A stretch of 64,000 nt of DNA, taken from Paenibacillus tundrae (lineage in GTDB: Bacteria; Bacillota; Bacilli; Paenibacillales; Paenibacillaceae). Within the stretch, counting starts at the first letter, position 1; each line of letters begins with the position of its first letter. Made by a program: the position numbers and the translations under genes. This document shows positions 50,559 through 59,359 of the stretch, in pieces. Location: the NCBI RefSeq assembly GCF_030812775.1, contig NZ_JAUSTI010000007.1, forward strand, positions 124,001 through 188,000, written 5' to 3'. The notes below the pieces were generated by a model. It searched no databases. It saw only the letters and a list, made by a program, of their open reading frames with translations, and was not told where the DNA came from.

Positions 50559-52055
50559 ATGCCTTCATTTTCATATACATCTTACGATGCTATTGGTTTA
50601 GCAGAGCTTGTACGCTCCCGAGAAGTATCTCCAATTGAATTGCTCGAAGCAGCATATGCAAGACTCGAGGAAGTGAATCCACAGCTTAATGCGGTAATTC
50701 GTACATATGAAGTACAAGCTCGTCAGGAAGCAAGCATGATTCGCCCAGGAGAGCAATCCTTTGCTGGTGTCCCCCTGCTACTCAAGGACATCTCTCAATC
50801 CCTAGAGGGTCAGATCCTAACTTCAGGCTCTCGTCTTCTTCAAGATCATCGAGCGTTACGTAGTTCTAACTTTGTCTCTCGATTACGTGAAGCTGGTTTT
50901 ATTATGATCGGACATACGAATACCCCAGAGTTCGGGCTAAAGAATATTACCGAGCCCCGTTTACACGGACCAACACGCAATCCATGGAATACGAATCACT
51001 CTCCTGGTGGCTCAAGCGGAGGTGCCGCTGCGGCAGTAGCATCCGGAATTGTACCTCTAGCCGGTGCCAGTGACGGAGGTGGTTCTATCCGCATCCCTGC
51101 TTCCTTCAGCGGGTTGTTTGGTCTGAAGCCAACACGTGGACGCACTCCAGTAGGACCAGGCGTTGGTCGTCAATGGCAAGGCGCTTCGATTGATTTTGCA
51201 TTATCTCGAACTGTCCGGGACAGCGCTGCGCTGCTAGATACGTTGCAAGTTATTCAACCAGAAGCTGCATTTCATGCTCCCCTCTTTCCTGGAAGTTACT
51301 TGGCAGATCTGAATTATCCTCATCAACGCAAATTAAAAATCGCTTATACTACCGATTCTCCAGTAGGCACTCCTGTAAGTGAGGAAGCGAAACAAGCCGT
51401 GTATAAGGTCGTTCGTTGGTTGGAAGAGCAAGGCCATGAGGTTGAAGAAAAATTAAGCCCAGTCAATGGTGTACGGTTAATGGAAAACTACTATATGATG
51501 AACAGCGGTGAAATGGCTGCGATGATCGCTTCTATGGAGCACGCTATGGGTAGAGAGCTCACGGCAGACGATATGGAGATTGAGTCATGGGTTCTCGCTG
51601 AAGCGGGCAAAAAAGTATCTGCAGCTGAGTTTGTGCATAGTTTAGCGGAATGGGATGTTGCAGCGGCGCAAATGTCTAACCTATTCACCCGTTATGACTT
51701 CTATGTTACGCCAGTTAATGCTTATGCAGCACCTCAGATTGGAGAGCTCACGCCTCATGCGGAGCAGATTCAGCATCTGATGCGAGTAAGCGATCTGGAC
51801 AAGCTAGAACAGCAGCAATTGATCTATGAAATGTTCGAACCAAGTCTTACGTACACTCCCTATACTCAGCTTGCGAATCTAACAGGTCAGCCTGCGATGA
51901 GTGTGCCTGTTCATATGACACCTGAAGGTTTACCGATGGGTGTTCAGGTAATGGCCACCAAAGGCCGCGAAGACTGGCTGTTGCATCTTGCTGGACAACT
52001 CGAAGCATCCGATCTCTGGACTGGCATGAAAGGTAACCCGCTGTTCCCTTCATAA
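50559..52055 (+). CDS. Amidase-signature family hydrolase
   Basis: A 498-aa amidase with the Ser-cisSer-Lys triad of the amidase signature family: the Lys in PLLLKDISQ, the cis-Ser in [17 protein letters not shown], and the nucleophilic Ser in [17 protein letters not shown]. The following [11 protein letters not shown] completes the signature. It is closest in style to 6-aminohexanoate-cyclic-dimer hydrolase and aryl-acylamidases rather than GatA, since no gatC/gatB genes are adjacent. The substrate is unknown; cytoplasmic. Start ATG 50559 follows AAAGGGATGATGCTTA. Single-gene unit ending in a strong terminator. Confidence 0.9.
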   Translation: MPSFSYTSYDAIGLAELVRSREVSPIELLEAAYARLEEVNPQLNAVIRTYEVQARQEASMIRPGEQSFAGVPLLLKDISQSLEGQILTSGSRLLQDHRALRSSNFVSRLREAGFIMIGHTNTPEFGLKNITEPRLHGPTRNPWNTNHSPGGSSGGAAAAVASGIVPLAGASDGGGSIRIPASFSGLFGLKPTRGRTPVGPGVGRQWQGASIDFALSRTVRDSAALLDTLQVIQPEAAFHAPLFPGSYLADLNYPHQRKLKIAYTTDSPVGTPVSEEAKQAVYKVVRWLEEQGHEVEEKLSPVNGVRLMENYYMMNSGEMAAMIASMEHAMGRELTADDMEIESWVLAEAGKKVSAAEFVHSLAEWDVAAAQMSNLFTRYDFYVTPVNAYAAPQIGELTPHAEQIQHLMRVSDLDKLEQQQLIYEMFEPSLTYTPYTQLANLTGQPAMSVPVHMTPEGLPMGVQVMATKGREDWLLHLAGQLEASDLWTGMKGNPLFPS

Positions 52056-52116
52056 TCTCTGATTAGTGTTGACTTAATTGAAGTTATTAAGGTTATTGAA
52101 GTTACTGACTCACTAT

Positions 52117-52170
52117 TAAATAAGCTGCTGCAATCGTGTTAAAGCGATTGTAGTAGCTTATTTAATATCT
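52117..52170 (+). terminator. Terminator of the amidase gene
   Basis: A 21-bp stem, TTAAATAAGCTGCTGCAATCG / CGATTGTAGTAGCTTATTTAA, with an 8-base loop and few mismatches. The T-tract is short because the stem itself ends in TTTAA. Confidence 0.75.
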
Positions 52171-52557
52171 ACAAATTATTCTTAGTTTGTCTGTAAGCTC
52201 ATAGAGAAATGGAATGAGAATTCAAATGGGATTCGGTCAGTGACCTATCAATCGGATTATGAGTATGTTGGAACATTGAAATAGGCACGATGGAAAATTA
52301 AACTACTTTATTCTACCTATTTTACATTTTCACATAAAATCACATTATAGTATTTTTATGATACATAATAAAAATATTAATATTAGTTTACATAATAATT
52401 ATGTTGTTAACAAATGGTGTTCTAAGTTTATTACTCTATCTTTATGCTTTTGACAGGTTAGATTTGTCCACGCGTTTATCCTCTCTCTTACATAGGATGT
52501 CTCATGGCATCTCCTATATCCAGGATGCGTGCCTACTATGTGAAGGAGGTATTCAAT
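52171..52557. other. Long AT-rich region upstream of the crystallin-like gene
   Basis: No ORF with a ribosome binding site except the one downstream. A perfect TTGACA is at 52450-52455, but the bases 17-18 further on (GTTTAT) are a poor -10. The region 52300-52430 is very AT-rich and may hold additional control sites. Confidence 0.4.
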
Positions 52558-52935
52558 ATGACTAGCAAAAATACTTCAATCTCTCAGATCATCTATCCCC
52601 GCTTAACCGTGTATAGTGAAGAGAATTTCAGGGGATTGAGAAGAGTCTACCGTGGCAACCTTGGGATTCGAGATATTGATTCAGTCCTGACAGGTATTGA
52701 GAGTTTGCGCTTCTTCTCTACCAATCCGAACGCTACGCTTGTCTTGTTCGATCGTTCTCGTTTCAGAGATAATTTCGTTGTACTGCGTGGCAACCGCAGC
52801 ATTCGAGAATTGGATGACTTTCTGCGCAGAGGAGATGTTGAATCTCTAATCGCATCCAATGAGCGGCTGACACTGGCTCAGATTCGCAAAATTAGACGTA
52901 CAGGCAACTTGCCCCCTGGCTACCGTCTGATCTAA
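52558..52935 (+). CDS. Small beta/gamma-crystallin-like protein
   Basis: A 125-aa protein with two Greek-key-like repeats. The first, LTVYSEENFRGLRRVYRG, carries the crystallin-type YxxxxFxG, followed after a loop by GIESLRFF. The second, LVLFDRSRFRDNFVVLRG, is an FxxxxFxD variant, followed by GDVESLIAS. The repeats share RGNxxIRDxD / RGNRSIRELD. This order matches beta/gamma-crystallin domains, though the canonical Ca-binding N/D-N/D-x-x-S-S is reduced to G-x-E-S-L. A basic tail (RKIRRTGNLPPGYRLI) follows. There is no signal peptide. ATG 52558 follows AAGGAGGTATTCAAT; the frame is open to 52504. Role unknown; a spore or stress structural protein would be a guess. Confidence 0.65.
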   Translation: MTSKNTSISQIIYPRLTVYSEENFRGLRRVYRGNLGIRDIDSVLTGIESLRFFSTNPNATLVLFDRSRFRDNFVVLRGNRSIRELDDFLRRGDVESLIASNERLTLAQIRKIRRTGNLPPGYRLI

Positions 52936-53043
52936 GTTCAGAATCCTATTTTAATAGGTGCGGCCAACTCTCCTATAATTCCGAATATCACACTCGTTGA
53001 TTTTAATGAAACTCTATCTAGCATCGCAATGAGTCTCATCACC

Positions 53044-53083
53044 AAACAAAAAGGCAGTTCGTTCCTTAAGAACGACTGCCTTT
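53044..53083 (-). terminator. Terminator of the MEDS histidine kinase gene, possibly bidirectional
   Basis: AAAGGCAGTTCGTTC pairs with GAACGACTGCCTTT (one bulge); TTTTTGTTTGG follows on the minus strand, and TTTCCTCTATT on the plus strand could also serve the crystallin-like gene. Confidence 0.75.
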
Positions 53084-53161
53084 CCTCTATTAAACTAGTC
53101 ACGGACTCCGATGAATCAGCCATTTGTTTAATCTGTTGCCAATCAGATCTCTCACGCCAGT

Positions 53162-54556
53162 TCAGAGATCAACGTCCAGATATGCATTGAATTCCGCTGT
53201 AAACGTAATTGTGGTACCTGGGGCGTCCTTCTGCTCGTCTTCGAGGCGTATTTCCCCGTTCATCAGCTCGATGATCCGTTTGCAGATCGCTAACCCAAGA
53301 CCCGTTCCTTCTGTTCGTCGGGTAATGCTGTTATCCACTCGGGAAAAAGGTAGAAACAGCTGGCTTCGCTTGTCCTGGGGGATGCCAGTCCCCGTGTCCT
53401 GAATGGTGACTTGGATTTTAAGCTTGCTGTCATCGGTATTTAGAAGCACAACATCAATCGTGATGCTTCCTGTAGGTGTAAATTTCACGGCATTTCCTAA
53501 TAAATTCAGCAACACCTGTCTGAATCGACCATCATCTCCAACAACGATCTGCGGAATACGAGTATCTATGGAAATATTCACTTGAAGATTTTTATCCGAG
53601 ATAGCGGTATGAAGGATATCTAAGGTTTCCTTAACGGATTCACGAGGATTGAAAGGTTCAATCAATAATTGATCATAGCTAGATTCCAACTTATTAAAAT
53701 CCAAAATGTCATTTACAATACGAAGTAGAGACTTTCCGCTGCTTTGTATCGTGGTGACATACTCTCTCTGTTCTGCATTCAGATCCGTAGCTGCTAACAA
53801 TTCCGAGATGCCCAGCAATCCATTCATTGGTGTTCTAATCTCATGATTCATCGTTGTAATGAAATCACTTTTAACTTGGCTAGCCGTTTCAACGGCTTCT
53901 TTTTCGATCATCAGATGCTTTTGTTCATCCAACAACTGGCTTTGTACCGATAACGACGGAAAAATAACGTCATCCGAAGCTTTGTAATGATACAGAGGTG
54001 ACTTCACGAACTCCAGATCTGTCATCATGTATTCATGTTCTCTCATCAATTTAGTTTGTACAGAAGAAGAGATCATTTCCGTATTGTACGCACAGACCGA
54101 TAACATTCCATAGTCTTGAACAACGCATGTCGTTTGCCGTTCATAGGTGACTAAATTATCTAGAATCTGCTTTTCCGGATGATCTCCCCATGTCATCACA
54201 TTTGCCCACGTTCGAATAGGTTTGTTTTGCTCCTGTATGTCGCCCATGATATCTTCAAAATGGGAAAGAATGTGTTGGAATTCGAAATTACCATGTTCTC
54301 CATAGTATTCTATATTGTTAGCATAATGAAGATATTGAAGCTGATCATGAGGTACACTTCCTTTAAGCTTATGCAGAATCTTATGGTATGTGGCAGTTTG
54401 CTCAATAAGTAATATATGATGGCCTTGATCGATCCCTGTCATGATGTAAGATACGGCATTATCAACATAACAATTGAAATCCTCAAAAAAATAAATAATA
54501 TGTCCCCCGTTCGTGACCTCCGTCAACGAATTCAAAGGAATGGCTTGTTTGCTCAT
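53162..54556 (-). CDS. Soluble MEDS-domain sensor histidine kinase
   Basis: 464 aa with no transmembrane segment. Residues about 15-165 form a MEDS (DcmR-type sensory) domain: GGHIIYFFEDFNCYVDNAVSYI, then GHHILLIEQ, then TWANVMTWGDHPEKQILDNL, then TCVVQDYGMLSVC. A short helical linker precedes HisKA with His238 (TTMNHEIRTPMNG) and a HATPase with NAVKFTPTGS, DTGTGIP and GTGLGLAICKRI. It senses a cytoplasmic cue; MEDS domains bind hydrocarbon derivatives in some methanogen and methylotroph proteins, but the ligand here is unknown. No response regulator is adjacent. The start ATG 54556 is supported by AAGGAGTCCTTAT. Confidence 0.85.
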   Translation of the reverse strand: MSKQAIPLNSLTEVTNGGHIIYFFEDFNCYVDNAVSYIMTGIDQGHHILLIEQTATYHKILHKLKGSVPHDQLQYLHYANNIEYYGEHGNFEFQHILSHFEDIMGDIQEQNKPIRTWANVMTWGDHPEKQILDNLVTYERQTTCVVQDYGMLSVCAYNTEMISSSVQTKLMREHEYMMTDLEFVKSPLYHYKASDDVIFPSLSVQSQLLDEQKHLMIEKEAVETASQVKSDFITTMNHEIRTPMNGLLGISELLAATDLNAEQREYVTTIQSSGKSLLRIVNDILDFNKLESSYDQLLIEPFNPRESVKETLDILHTAISDKNLQVNISIDTRIPQIVVGDDGRFRQVLLNLLGNAVKFTPTGSITIDVVLLNTDDSKLKIQVTIQDTGTGIPQDKRSQLFLPFSRVDNSITRRTEGTGLGLAICKRIIELMNGEIRLEDEQKDAPGTTITFTAEFNAYLDVDL

Positions 54557-54665
54557 ATAAGGACTCCTTAATGCTTGTCTTTACTATCTACTACTATAGA
54601 GGATAAAACAAGATGCGTCTAATTGATTTTCACTTCATTTAGGTGATATATCGCATTTCCGTACT

Positions 54666-54704
54666 AAAAAAAAGAAGATGATTCCTAATATTATAGGGAT
54701 CATC
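54666..54704 (-). terminator. Terminator of the DUF2975-HTH pair
   Basis: GATGATTCC (54677-54685) / GGGATCATC (54696-54704), followed on the minus strand by TTCTTTTTTTTAG. Confidence 0.75.
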
Positions 54705-54753
54705 CTCCAAATACTTAAAGCACTATTTTCTATTTTTTATTTGCATACATTTC

Positions 54754-54969
54754 TCATTCGTCTTCATCAGCTTGGTATTCCAATATATCACCCGGCTGAC
54801 AATCTAGCGCCTTACAAATGGCTTCTAGAGTAGATAATCGAATCGCCTTTGCCTTACCATTTTTTAAAATAGACATATTAGCCAAGGTAATTTCAACCTT
54901 CTCAGAAAGTTCTGTTACGCTCATTTTCCTTTTTGCTAACATGACATCAATGTTGATTATAATGGCCAT
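54754..54969 (-). CDS. Small Cro/CI-type HTH regulator
   Basis: A 71-aa XRE-family (HTH_26) DNA-binding protein. The helix-turn-helix is MSVTELSEKVEITLANMSILKNGKAKAIRL, followed by STLEAICKALDCQPGDILEY, which is diagnostic of the YozG-like subgroup. It is nearly always paired with a DUF2975 membrane protein, as here (11 bases downstream of it), and is thought to form a small regulatory module with it. ATG 54969 follows GAGGTGAAATAGC. Confidence 0.9.
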   Translation of the reverse strand: MAIIINIDVMLAKRKMSVTELSEKVEITLANMSILKNGKAKAIRLSTLEAICKALDCQPGDILEYQADEDE

Positions 54970-54980
54970 GCTATTTCACC

Positions 54981-55457
54981 TCAAATAATTAAGTCATTCT
55001 CTGATTTGATCTCGATCGCTTCTTTTAAAAGCATTTGCAGAACTGCAGCAAAAACGGCAATGACCATCGAAGCGAAGATCGGTACCATCCCCATAAGAAT
55101 GAGTCCTGGAGCATCGTCTTTCTCTGCTACGAGAAAAACGAATGGCAATATGACGACGTACAATGCGGTAATTATAGTTGCACAGAATTTTATTTTCTTC
55201 AAAGCCAGCACAGAGTTGTTCGAGAACGCATTATTTTTATCAATATAAATCAGAAGGCGGAATGCATAATACAACGCTACAAAGAATGGAACCAATGTTA
55301 CGAACAAGATGATTAAAATAGGATACAGTAACCCGGCATAGACTGGATTCACAGGGTGGTTAGCTAACCAAGGTATGCCTAGTACACATAGAGCAAGCGC
55401 CGGCATTCCAATAAAAAATACAGCGATCTTCAACAAAAAAGTAGAACCTCGTTTCAT
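54981..55457 (-). CDS. DUF2975 family membrane protein
   Basis: A 158-aa protein with four hydrophobic segments (about 10-33, 40-70, 92-115, 122-148), matching the four-helix DUF2975 family. Between helices two and three lies LLIYIDKNNAFSNNSVLALKKIK, the family loop. It is co-transcribed with the small XRE regulator; the pair is widespread in Firmicutes with unknown function. ATG 55457 follows GAGGTGCTTAAG and is preferred to the in-frame ATG at 55475. Confidence 0.85.
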   Translation of the reverse strand: MKRGSTFLLKIAVFFIGMPALALCVLGIPWLANHPVNPVYAGLLYPILIILFVTLVPFFVALYYAFRLLIYIDKNNAFSNNSVLALKKIKFCATIITALYVVILPFVFLVAEKDDAPGLILMGMVPIFASMVIAVFAAVLQMLLKEAIEIKSENDLII

Positions 55458-55583
55458 CTTAAGCACCTCACACAAAATTATATTCTAAATATAGCGGCTG
55501 ATTTATCGTTTTGCAATAAATATTTATTATACATCATTATATTATTGTTGTTATTTTCTTATACTTCCGATTTAAACACAAGC

Positions 55584-55619
55584 ACAAAAAGAGCATTTCT
55601 TATCATAAGAAATGCTCTT
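55584..55619 (-). terminator. Terminator of the GH42 gene
   Basis: A perfect 13-bp stem, AAGAGCATTTCTT (55589-55601) / AAGAAATGCTCTT (55607-55619), followed on the minus strand by TTTTTGTG. Confidence 0.85.
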
Positions 55620-55644
55620 GATCTGCTTCAAGGTATTAAGATAT

Positions 55645-57702
55645 TTATTTCTTCAGCACCCATACTCCATAAGGCTCTAGTGTAACCGTCCCCTGAAGCT
55701 GGCTGCCTTGAAGCAACTCTTCTGTTGGCACATGGAGTTTAATCTCGGCTTCTTCACTACTGTAATTCAGTAAGAATACGAGTTCTTCCTGATCATCTGC
55801 ACGTATAGCGACCTCAACCGTATCAGGTAGCTCGCACCAGTTTTTGATCGGAGACACAATCTGAAGCTCACTTAACAGCTGGGCAGCTATGGACAGATCA
55901 AAGGCAGCTCCCCAATAATAAACCTTGCCCTCGCCAACCCGATTAACCGTTAGTGCTGGCTTACCTTTATAATAACTAGAAGCATACGTACCTAAGACTT
56001 CAACTGTATCTGCATGTATCCGCAGGATATCATTGAAGCTTGGAGCGTCAATCAGGTTCGTATGTTGGTTCAGCTCTACACTAACTGGACTAGCTGTGCC
56101 GTTAACCATTGTAAAATCCTCGACCTGTATGCCACTCAATTCTGCAACGGGACCTGGCAACGGCTGCATACGGCAATGACCAGACTCATTTTTATACCCT
56201 GTCCGGCAACCAAATACAACCGACCCACCATTCTCTACATATTTCTGAAGCATTGCGGCTGTATCCTCTCGTAAAATAGCAGGATGAGGGTAGATTAGTA
56301 CTTGATATTTAGTAAGATCCTGCAGTTGTTCCGTTTCAGCTCCAGGACGAACGGTCACTACGTCTGTTGGGATATGTGCATATTGAAGCGCTTTAAACCA
56401 ACTCAGCTCGCTTGGTCTAGTTAATGATCCGTGCCATTGATCCAGCTCTCCATCCCATTCGTTATCATAATCACGCAGCATAGCCACTTGCGCAACATAA
56501 CGTTTGCCAACAATACGTTCTCCCACCTTTTGCAATTCCTTACCCACAAGCCCAGCTTCTGCAACCCGACGATTCGGCTGATTATGATAGTCATTAATTC
56601 CATGCCAATATATTTCGGTACCGATCGTAGCCGTTCTCCAGCGGAAGTACAATACCATGTCAGCACCATGAGCAATACTCTGATACGTCCAGAGGCGCAT
56701 TTGCCCTGGATGTGGGGATGGCATTTGCATTCGGTTCACCCAGCCACCAGGGCCCGACTGCTGCTCCAGTACAGCAAAATTCGGTGATATATCTCTGACA
56801 TTGCTCAGAGATAGGCTCCATTTACGATCAAGCAACGGCTGTTCTCCCGAATCAGGATAGATGGTGCTGAATTGCGGATAAGAATCATATGACATGAAAT
56901 CCAAAATCTCATCGGACATTCGGTGGCTATCTAGATGCCCAAACAAGCCATTTGTTGTAACCCATTGGTTAGGTGCTTCTGCTCTTAGAATGTCACCTTG
57001 GAGTTTCGCGAAGGAAATCGTGTTATCCGAAATAAAGCGTTTCTCGTCCAATGCCTGATGTGGATTAGGTGAATCGGATACCGTTGGACGAATGAGGTGC
57101 ACCTGATCCCAATGATCATACGTCTGATTCCAAAAGACTGTGCCCCAAGCTTGATTCAGGCTTTCCAAGGTGCCGTATTTTTGTTGCAGCCACCGCCGAA
57201 ATGCAAGATGATCCGCTTCAGCATAAAATACGTTTGTCTCACAATTCAGTTCATTATCAATCTGCCATCCGATAATCGCAGAATGATCCTTGTAATGCTG
57301 AGCCATTTCTCTTGTAATCCGCGCGCAAAGCTCTAGATATATTGGGCTACTATAATTATAGTGTCTGCGCTGTCCATGATGATATGTAGTGCCTTCCATT
57401 GAGACGTTCAACACTTCAGGATACTTATGGGTAAGCCATGCTGGTGGCGTGGCAGTCGGCGTTCCCATAATCACTTTCATATCCAATGTAATCGCTTGCT
57501 CAAGAAAGCGGTCGAAGAATTCGAAACTGAACTGCCCTTCCTGTGGCTCAAAAATAGACCATGCAAACTCTCCGATCCGAATGAGATCAAAGCCCATTTC
57601 CTTCATTCTTCCTAGATCATCTGCCCATAACGATTCATCCCAATGCTCAGGATAGTAACAAGCTCCCATATAAAATCGTTTTAGATCCAATGCATTTCGC
57701 AT
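55645..57702 (-). CDS. GH42 beta-galactosidase
   Basis: A 685-aa cytoplasmic glycoside hydrolase family 42 enzyme. The N-terminal TIM barrel begins YMGACYYPEHWDESLWADDL. The acid/base Glu151 is in GWQIDNELNC and the nucleophile Glu313 in FAVLEQQSGPGGW. A Rossmann-like trimerisation domain (about 395-600, with YQVLIYPHPAIL) and a small C-terminal beta domain follow. No signal peptide, so it acts on imported oligosaccharides such as beta-galactosides. It lies downstream of the YesN/YesM-type pair and near ABC sugar transport genes, consistent with one carbohydrate locus. Start ATG 57702 follows GGGGAGACTGACTTT. Confidence 0.92.
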   Translation of the reverse strand: MRNALDLKRFYMGACYYPEHWDESLWADDLGRMKEMGFDLIRIGEFAWSIFEPQEGQFSFEFFDRFLEQAITLDMKVIMGTPTATPPAWLTHKYPEVLNVSMEGTTYHHGQRRHYNYSSPIYLELCARITREMAQHYKDHSAIIGWQIDNELNCETNVFYAEADHLAFRRWLQQKYGTLESLNQAWGTVFWNQTYDHWDQVHLIRPTVSDSPNPHQALDEKRFISDNTISFAKLQGDILRAEAPNQWVTTNGLFGHLDSHRMSDEILDFMSYDSYPQFSTIYPDSGEQPLLDRKWSLSLSNVRDISPNFAVLEQQSGPGGWVNRMQMPSPHPGQMRLWTYQSIAHGADMVLYFRWRTATIGTEIYWHGINDYHNQPNRRVAEAGLVGKELQKVGERIVGKRYVAQVAMLRDYDNEWDGELDQWHGSLTRPSELSWFKALQYAHIPTDVVTVRPGAETEQLQDLTKYQVLIYPHPAILREDTAAMLQKYVENGGSVVFGCRTGYKNESGHCRMQPLPGPVAELSGIQVEDFTMVNGTASPVSVELNQHTNLIDAPSFNDILRIHADTVEVLGTYASSYYKGKPALTVNRVGEGKVYYWGAAFDLSIAAQLLSELQIVSPIKNWCELPDTVEVAIRADDQEELVFLLNYSSEEAEIKLHVPTEELLQGSQLQGTVTLEPYGVWVLKK

Positions 57703-57819
57703 AAAGTCAGTCTCCCCTAACCAGGTTGCTATATATTTAACCTTATTTAATATTAAGGCATTCTATCCAAATTTCAAGGCATTTGGTCACGAAATACTTC
57801 TGTATTCATCACTCCATTG

Positions 57820-59340
57820 TCATTCGGACTCCGTGCTAAGTAAGCGTTCCTTGTATTCCGTTGGACTAACACCCGTATATTCCTTGAATACTTTGGAGAA
57901 ATAATGCTGATCGCTGAACGATAACAGCTCCGATAATTCTTTGAATTTCATGTCAGGTTGACTAGCCATCAATCTGCAAGCTTCCTTCATTCGAAGTTCG
58001 GTATAATATTGTACGAAAGTACGTTGTGTGACCTGTTTAATGATCCTACTGATATATGAAGGGCTGACATGGAATTTCATTGAAATATCGCTTATGGATA
58101 ACGAGGCATAACGATTCGTTTTGACGTATTCATCAATCTGCTCGAACAGCAGCTCACCACTCTTTCGCCCCTGGGATTGCAGCATGTCGAAGCATTGAGC
58201 TGTCCATTCATGTAGCGCACGGCCAAAGTCCTCATACGTCTTCACTTCAAATAACTGTTTGGCCCTAAGCTCCAAAGCTAATCGCATGCCTGATCCTCGT
58301 TCCTCATAGAGATGTGCGAAGGTGTCCACCACAAGTGCTACAAAACGCTCAATCTCTGTCCAATGTGCATTCTCCTCAGCCCATCGATTCATCAGTTCAG
58401 ACAGCTTGAGCGCAAATGCTTCCTTCCGACAGGCTTGTATCATATGAACAAAAGTAGATTCTAACATGGAGTCCATACAGCTTGTTTCTGATCTTGCCAT
58501 CGAGACGGGATTTCCCGTATCCAGCACCAGCCCTTGCTTTAATCGCTGCTGGGTCGTTAATATTGAAGTGATCCGGTAATAGAGCTCGGGTAACTGATCC
58601 ACATCAGCGGACATCAGCTGTCCCCCAATGATTCCATCCAGCCCCTCTTTATACAGGTGCCGCCGTAAAGATTCAAGACATTCATGCATGGAAGAATACC
58701 AATCCAGTGCTCCTCTATTAGCCAAAATAATATATTGGTGCGAAGTTTGTGTGCGTAGGACCCGGCATGGCTGAGCACGGAAAAACTCCGCTAAACTTCG
58801 CTCTAACGTCTCCGAAGTCCAACGATCCATTCCCAAACTGAAAGGTTGCTTGCGTAGAATGATCATCATATGGGAGTATAGCGGGAATTCCTCGCCAAAC
58901 GTAAGTTCGGCATAACATTCTGGGTCAACGATCTCTTGCAACTCTTGCAAGCTCCTGGATATGAGCCGATCAAGCTGCTCCACGATCCTTCCCATCACTT
59001 CTTCCAATGCCCCCCGCTCTACAGGTTTTAATAAATAGTCGAACACCTGCAAGTTCAATGCTTTGCGTGTATACTCAAAATCGCTGTAGCCGCTGATCAA
59101 CACCACCTTGAGGTAGGGGTTCGCAAGCTTGGCTTGCTCAATTAACGATAAGCCATCCATCTTAGGCATTCTAATATCCGTTAACAACAGATGAATCGGT
59201 TGCTGCAGAATGATCGCCAGTGCCTCCTCTCCGTTGGTTGCCGTAGCCGTCACTTGAAGCGGTAAGTTCAATGTGTCCAGATGTGTTCTGATATTGCGCA
59301 ATATCGGTTTACTGTCCTCGACAATCATAACGTTATACAT
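57820..59340 (-). CDS. YesN-type response regulator with AraC DNA-binding domain
   Basis: A 506-aa response regulator. The receiver domain (about 1-120) has phosphorylation site Asp55 in LLLTDIRMPKMDG and Lys105 in YLLKPV. A linker of about 280 residues of unknown fold follows, then a C-terminal AraC/XylS domain (about 400-500) with two helix-turn-helix units, LSISDISMKFHVSPSYISRII and KFKELSELLSFSDQHYFSKVF. It is expected to activate sugar transport and utilisation genes, probably the divergent ABC operon and the GH42 gene. It lies 19 bases after the kinase gene in one operon. Start ATG 59340 has GAGGAGGGCAGACACCA upstream. Confidence 0.92.
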   Translation of the reverse strand: MYNVMIVEDSKPILRNIRTHLDTLNLPLQVTATATNGEEALAIILQQPIHLLLTDIRMPKMDGLSLIEQAKLANPYLKVVLISGYSDFEYTRKALNLQVFDYLLKPVERGALEEVMGRIVEQLDRLISRSLQELQEIVDPECYAELTFGEEFPLYSHMMIILRKQPFSLGMDRWTSETLERSLAEFFRAQPCRVLRTQTSHQYIILANRGALDWYSSMHECLESLRRHLYKEGLDGIIGGQLMSADVDQLPELYYRITSILTTQQRLKQGLVLDTGNPVSMARSETSCMDSMLESTFVHMIQACRKEAFALKLSELMNRWAEENAHWTEIERFVALVVDTFAHLYEERGSGMRLALELRAKQLFEVKTYEDFGRALHEWTAQCFDMLQSQGRKSGELLFEQIDEYVKTNRYASLSISDISMKFHVSPSYISRIIKQVTQRTFVQYYTELRMKEACRLMASQPDMKFKELSELLSFSDQHYFSKVFKEYTGVSPTEYKERLLSTESE

Positions 59341-59359
59341 TGGTGTCTGCCCTCCTCAT

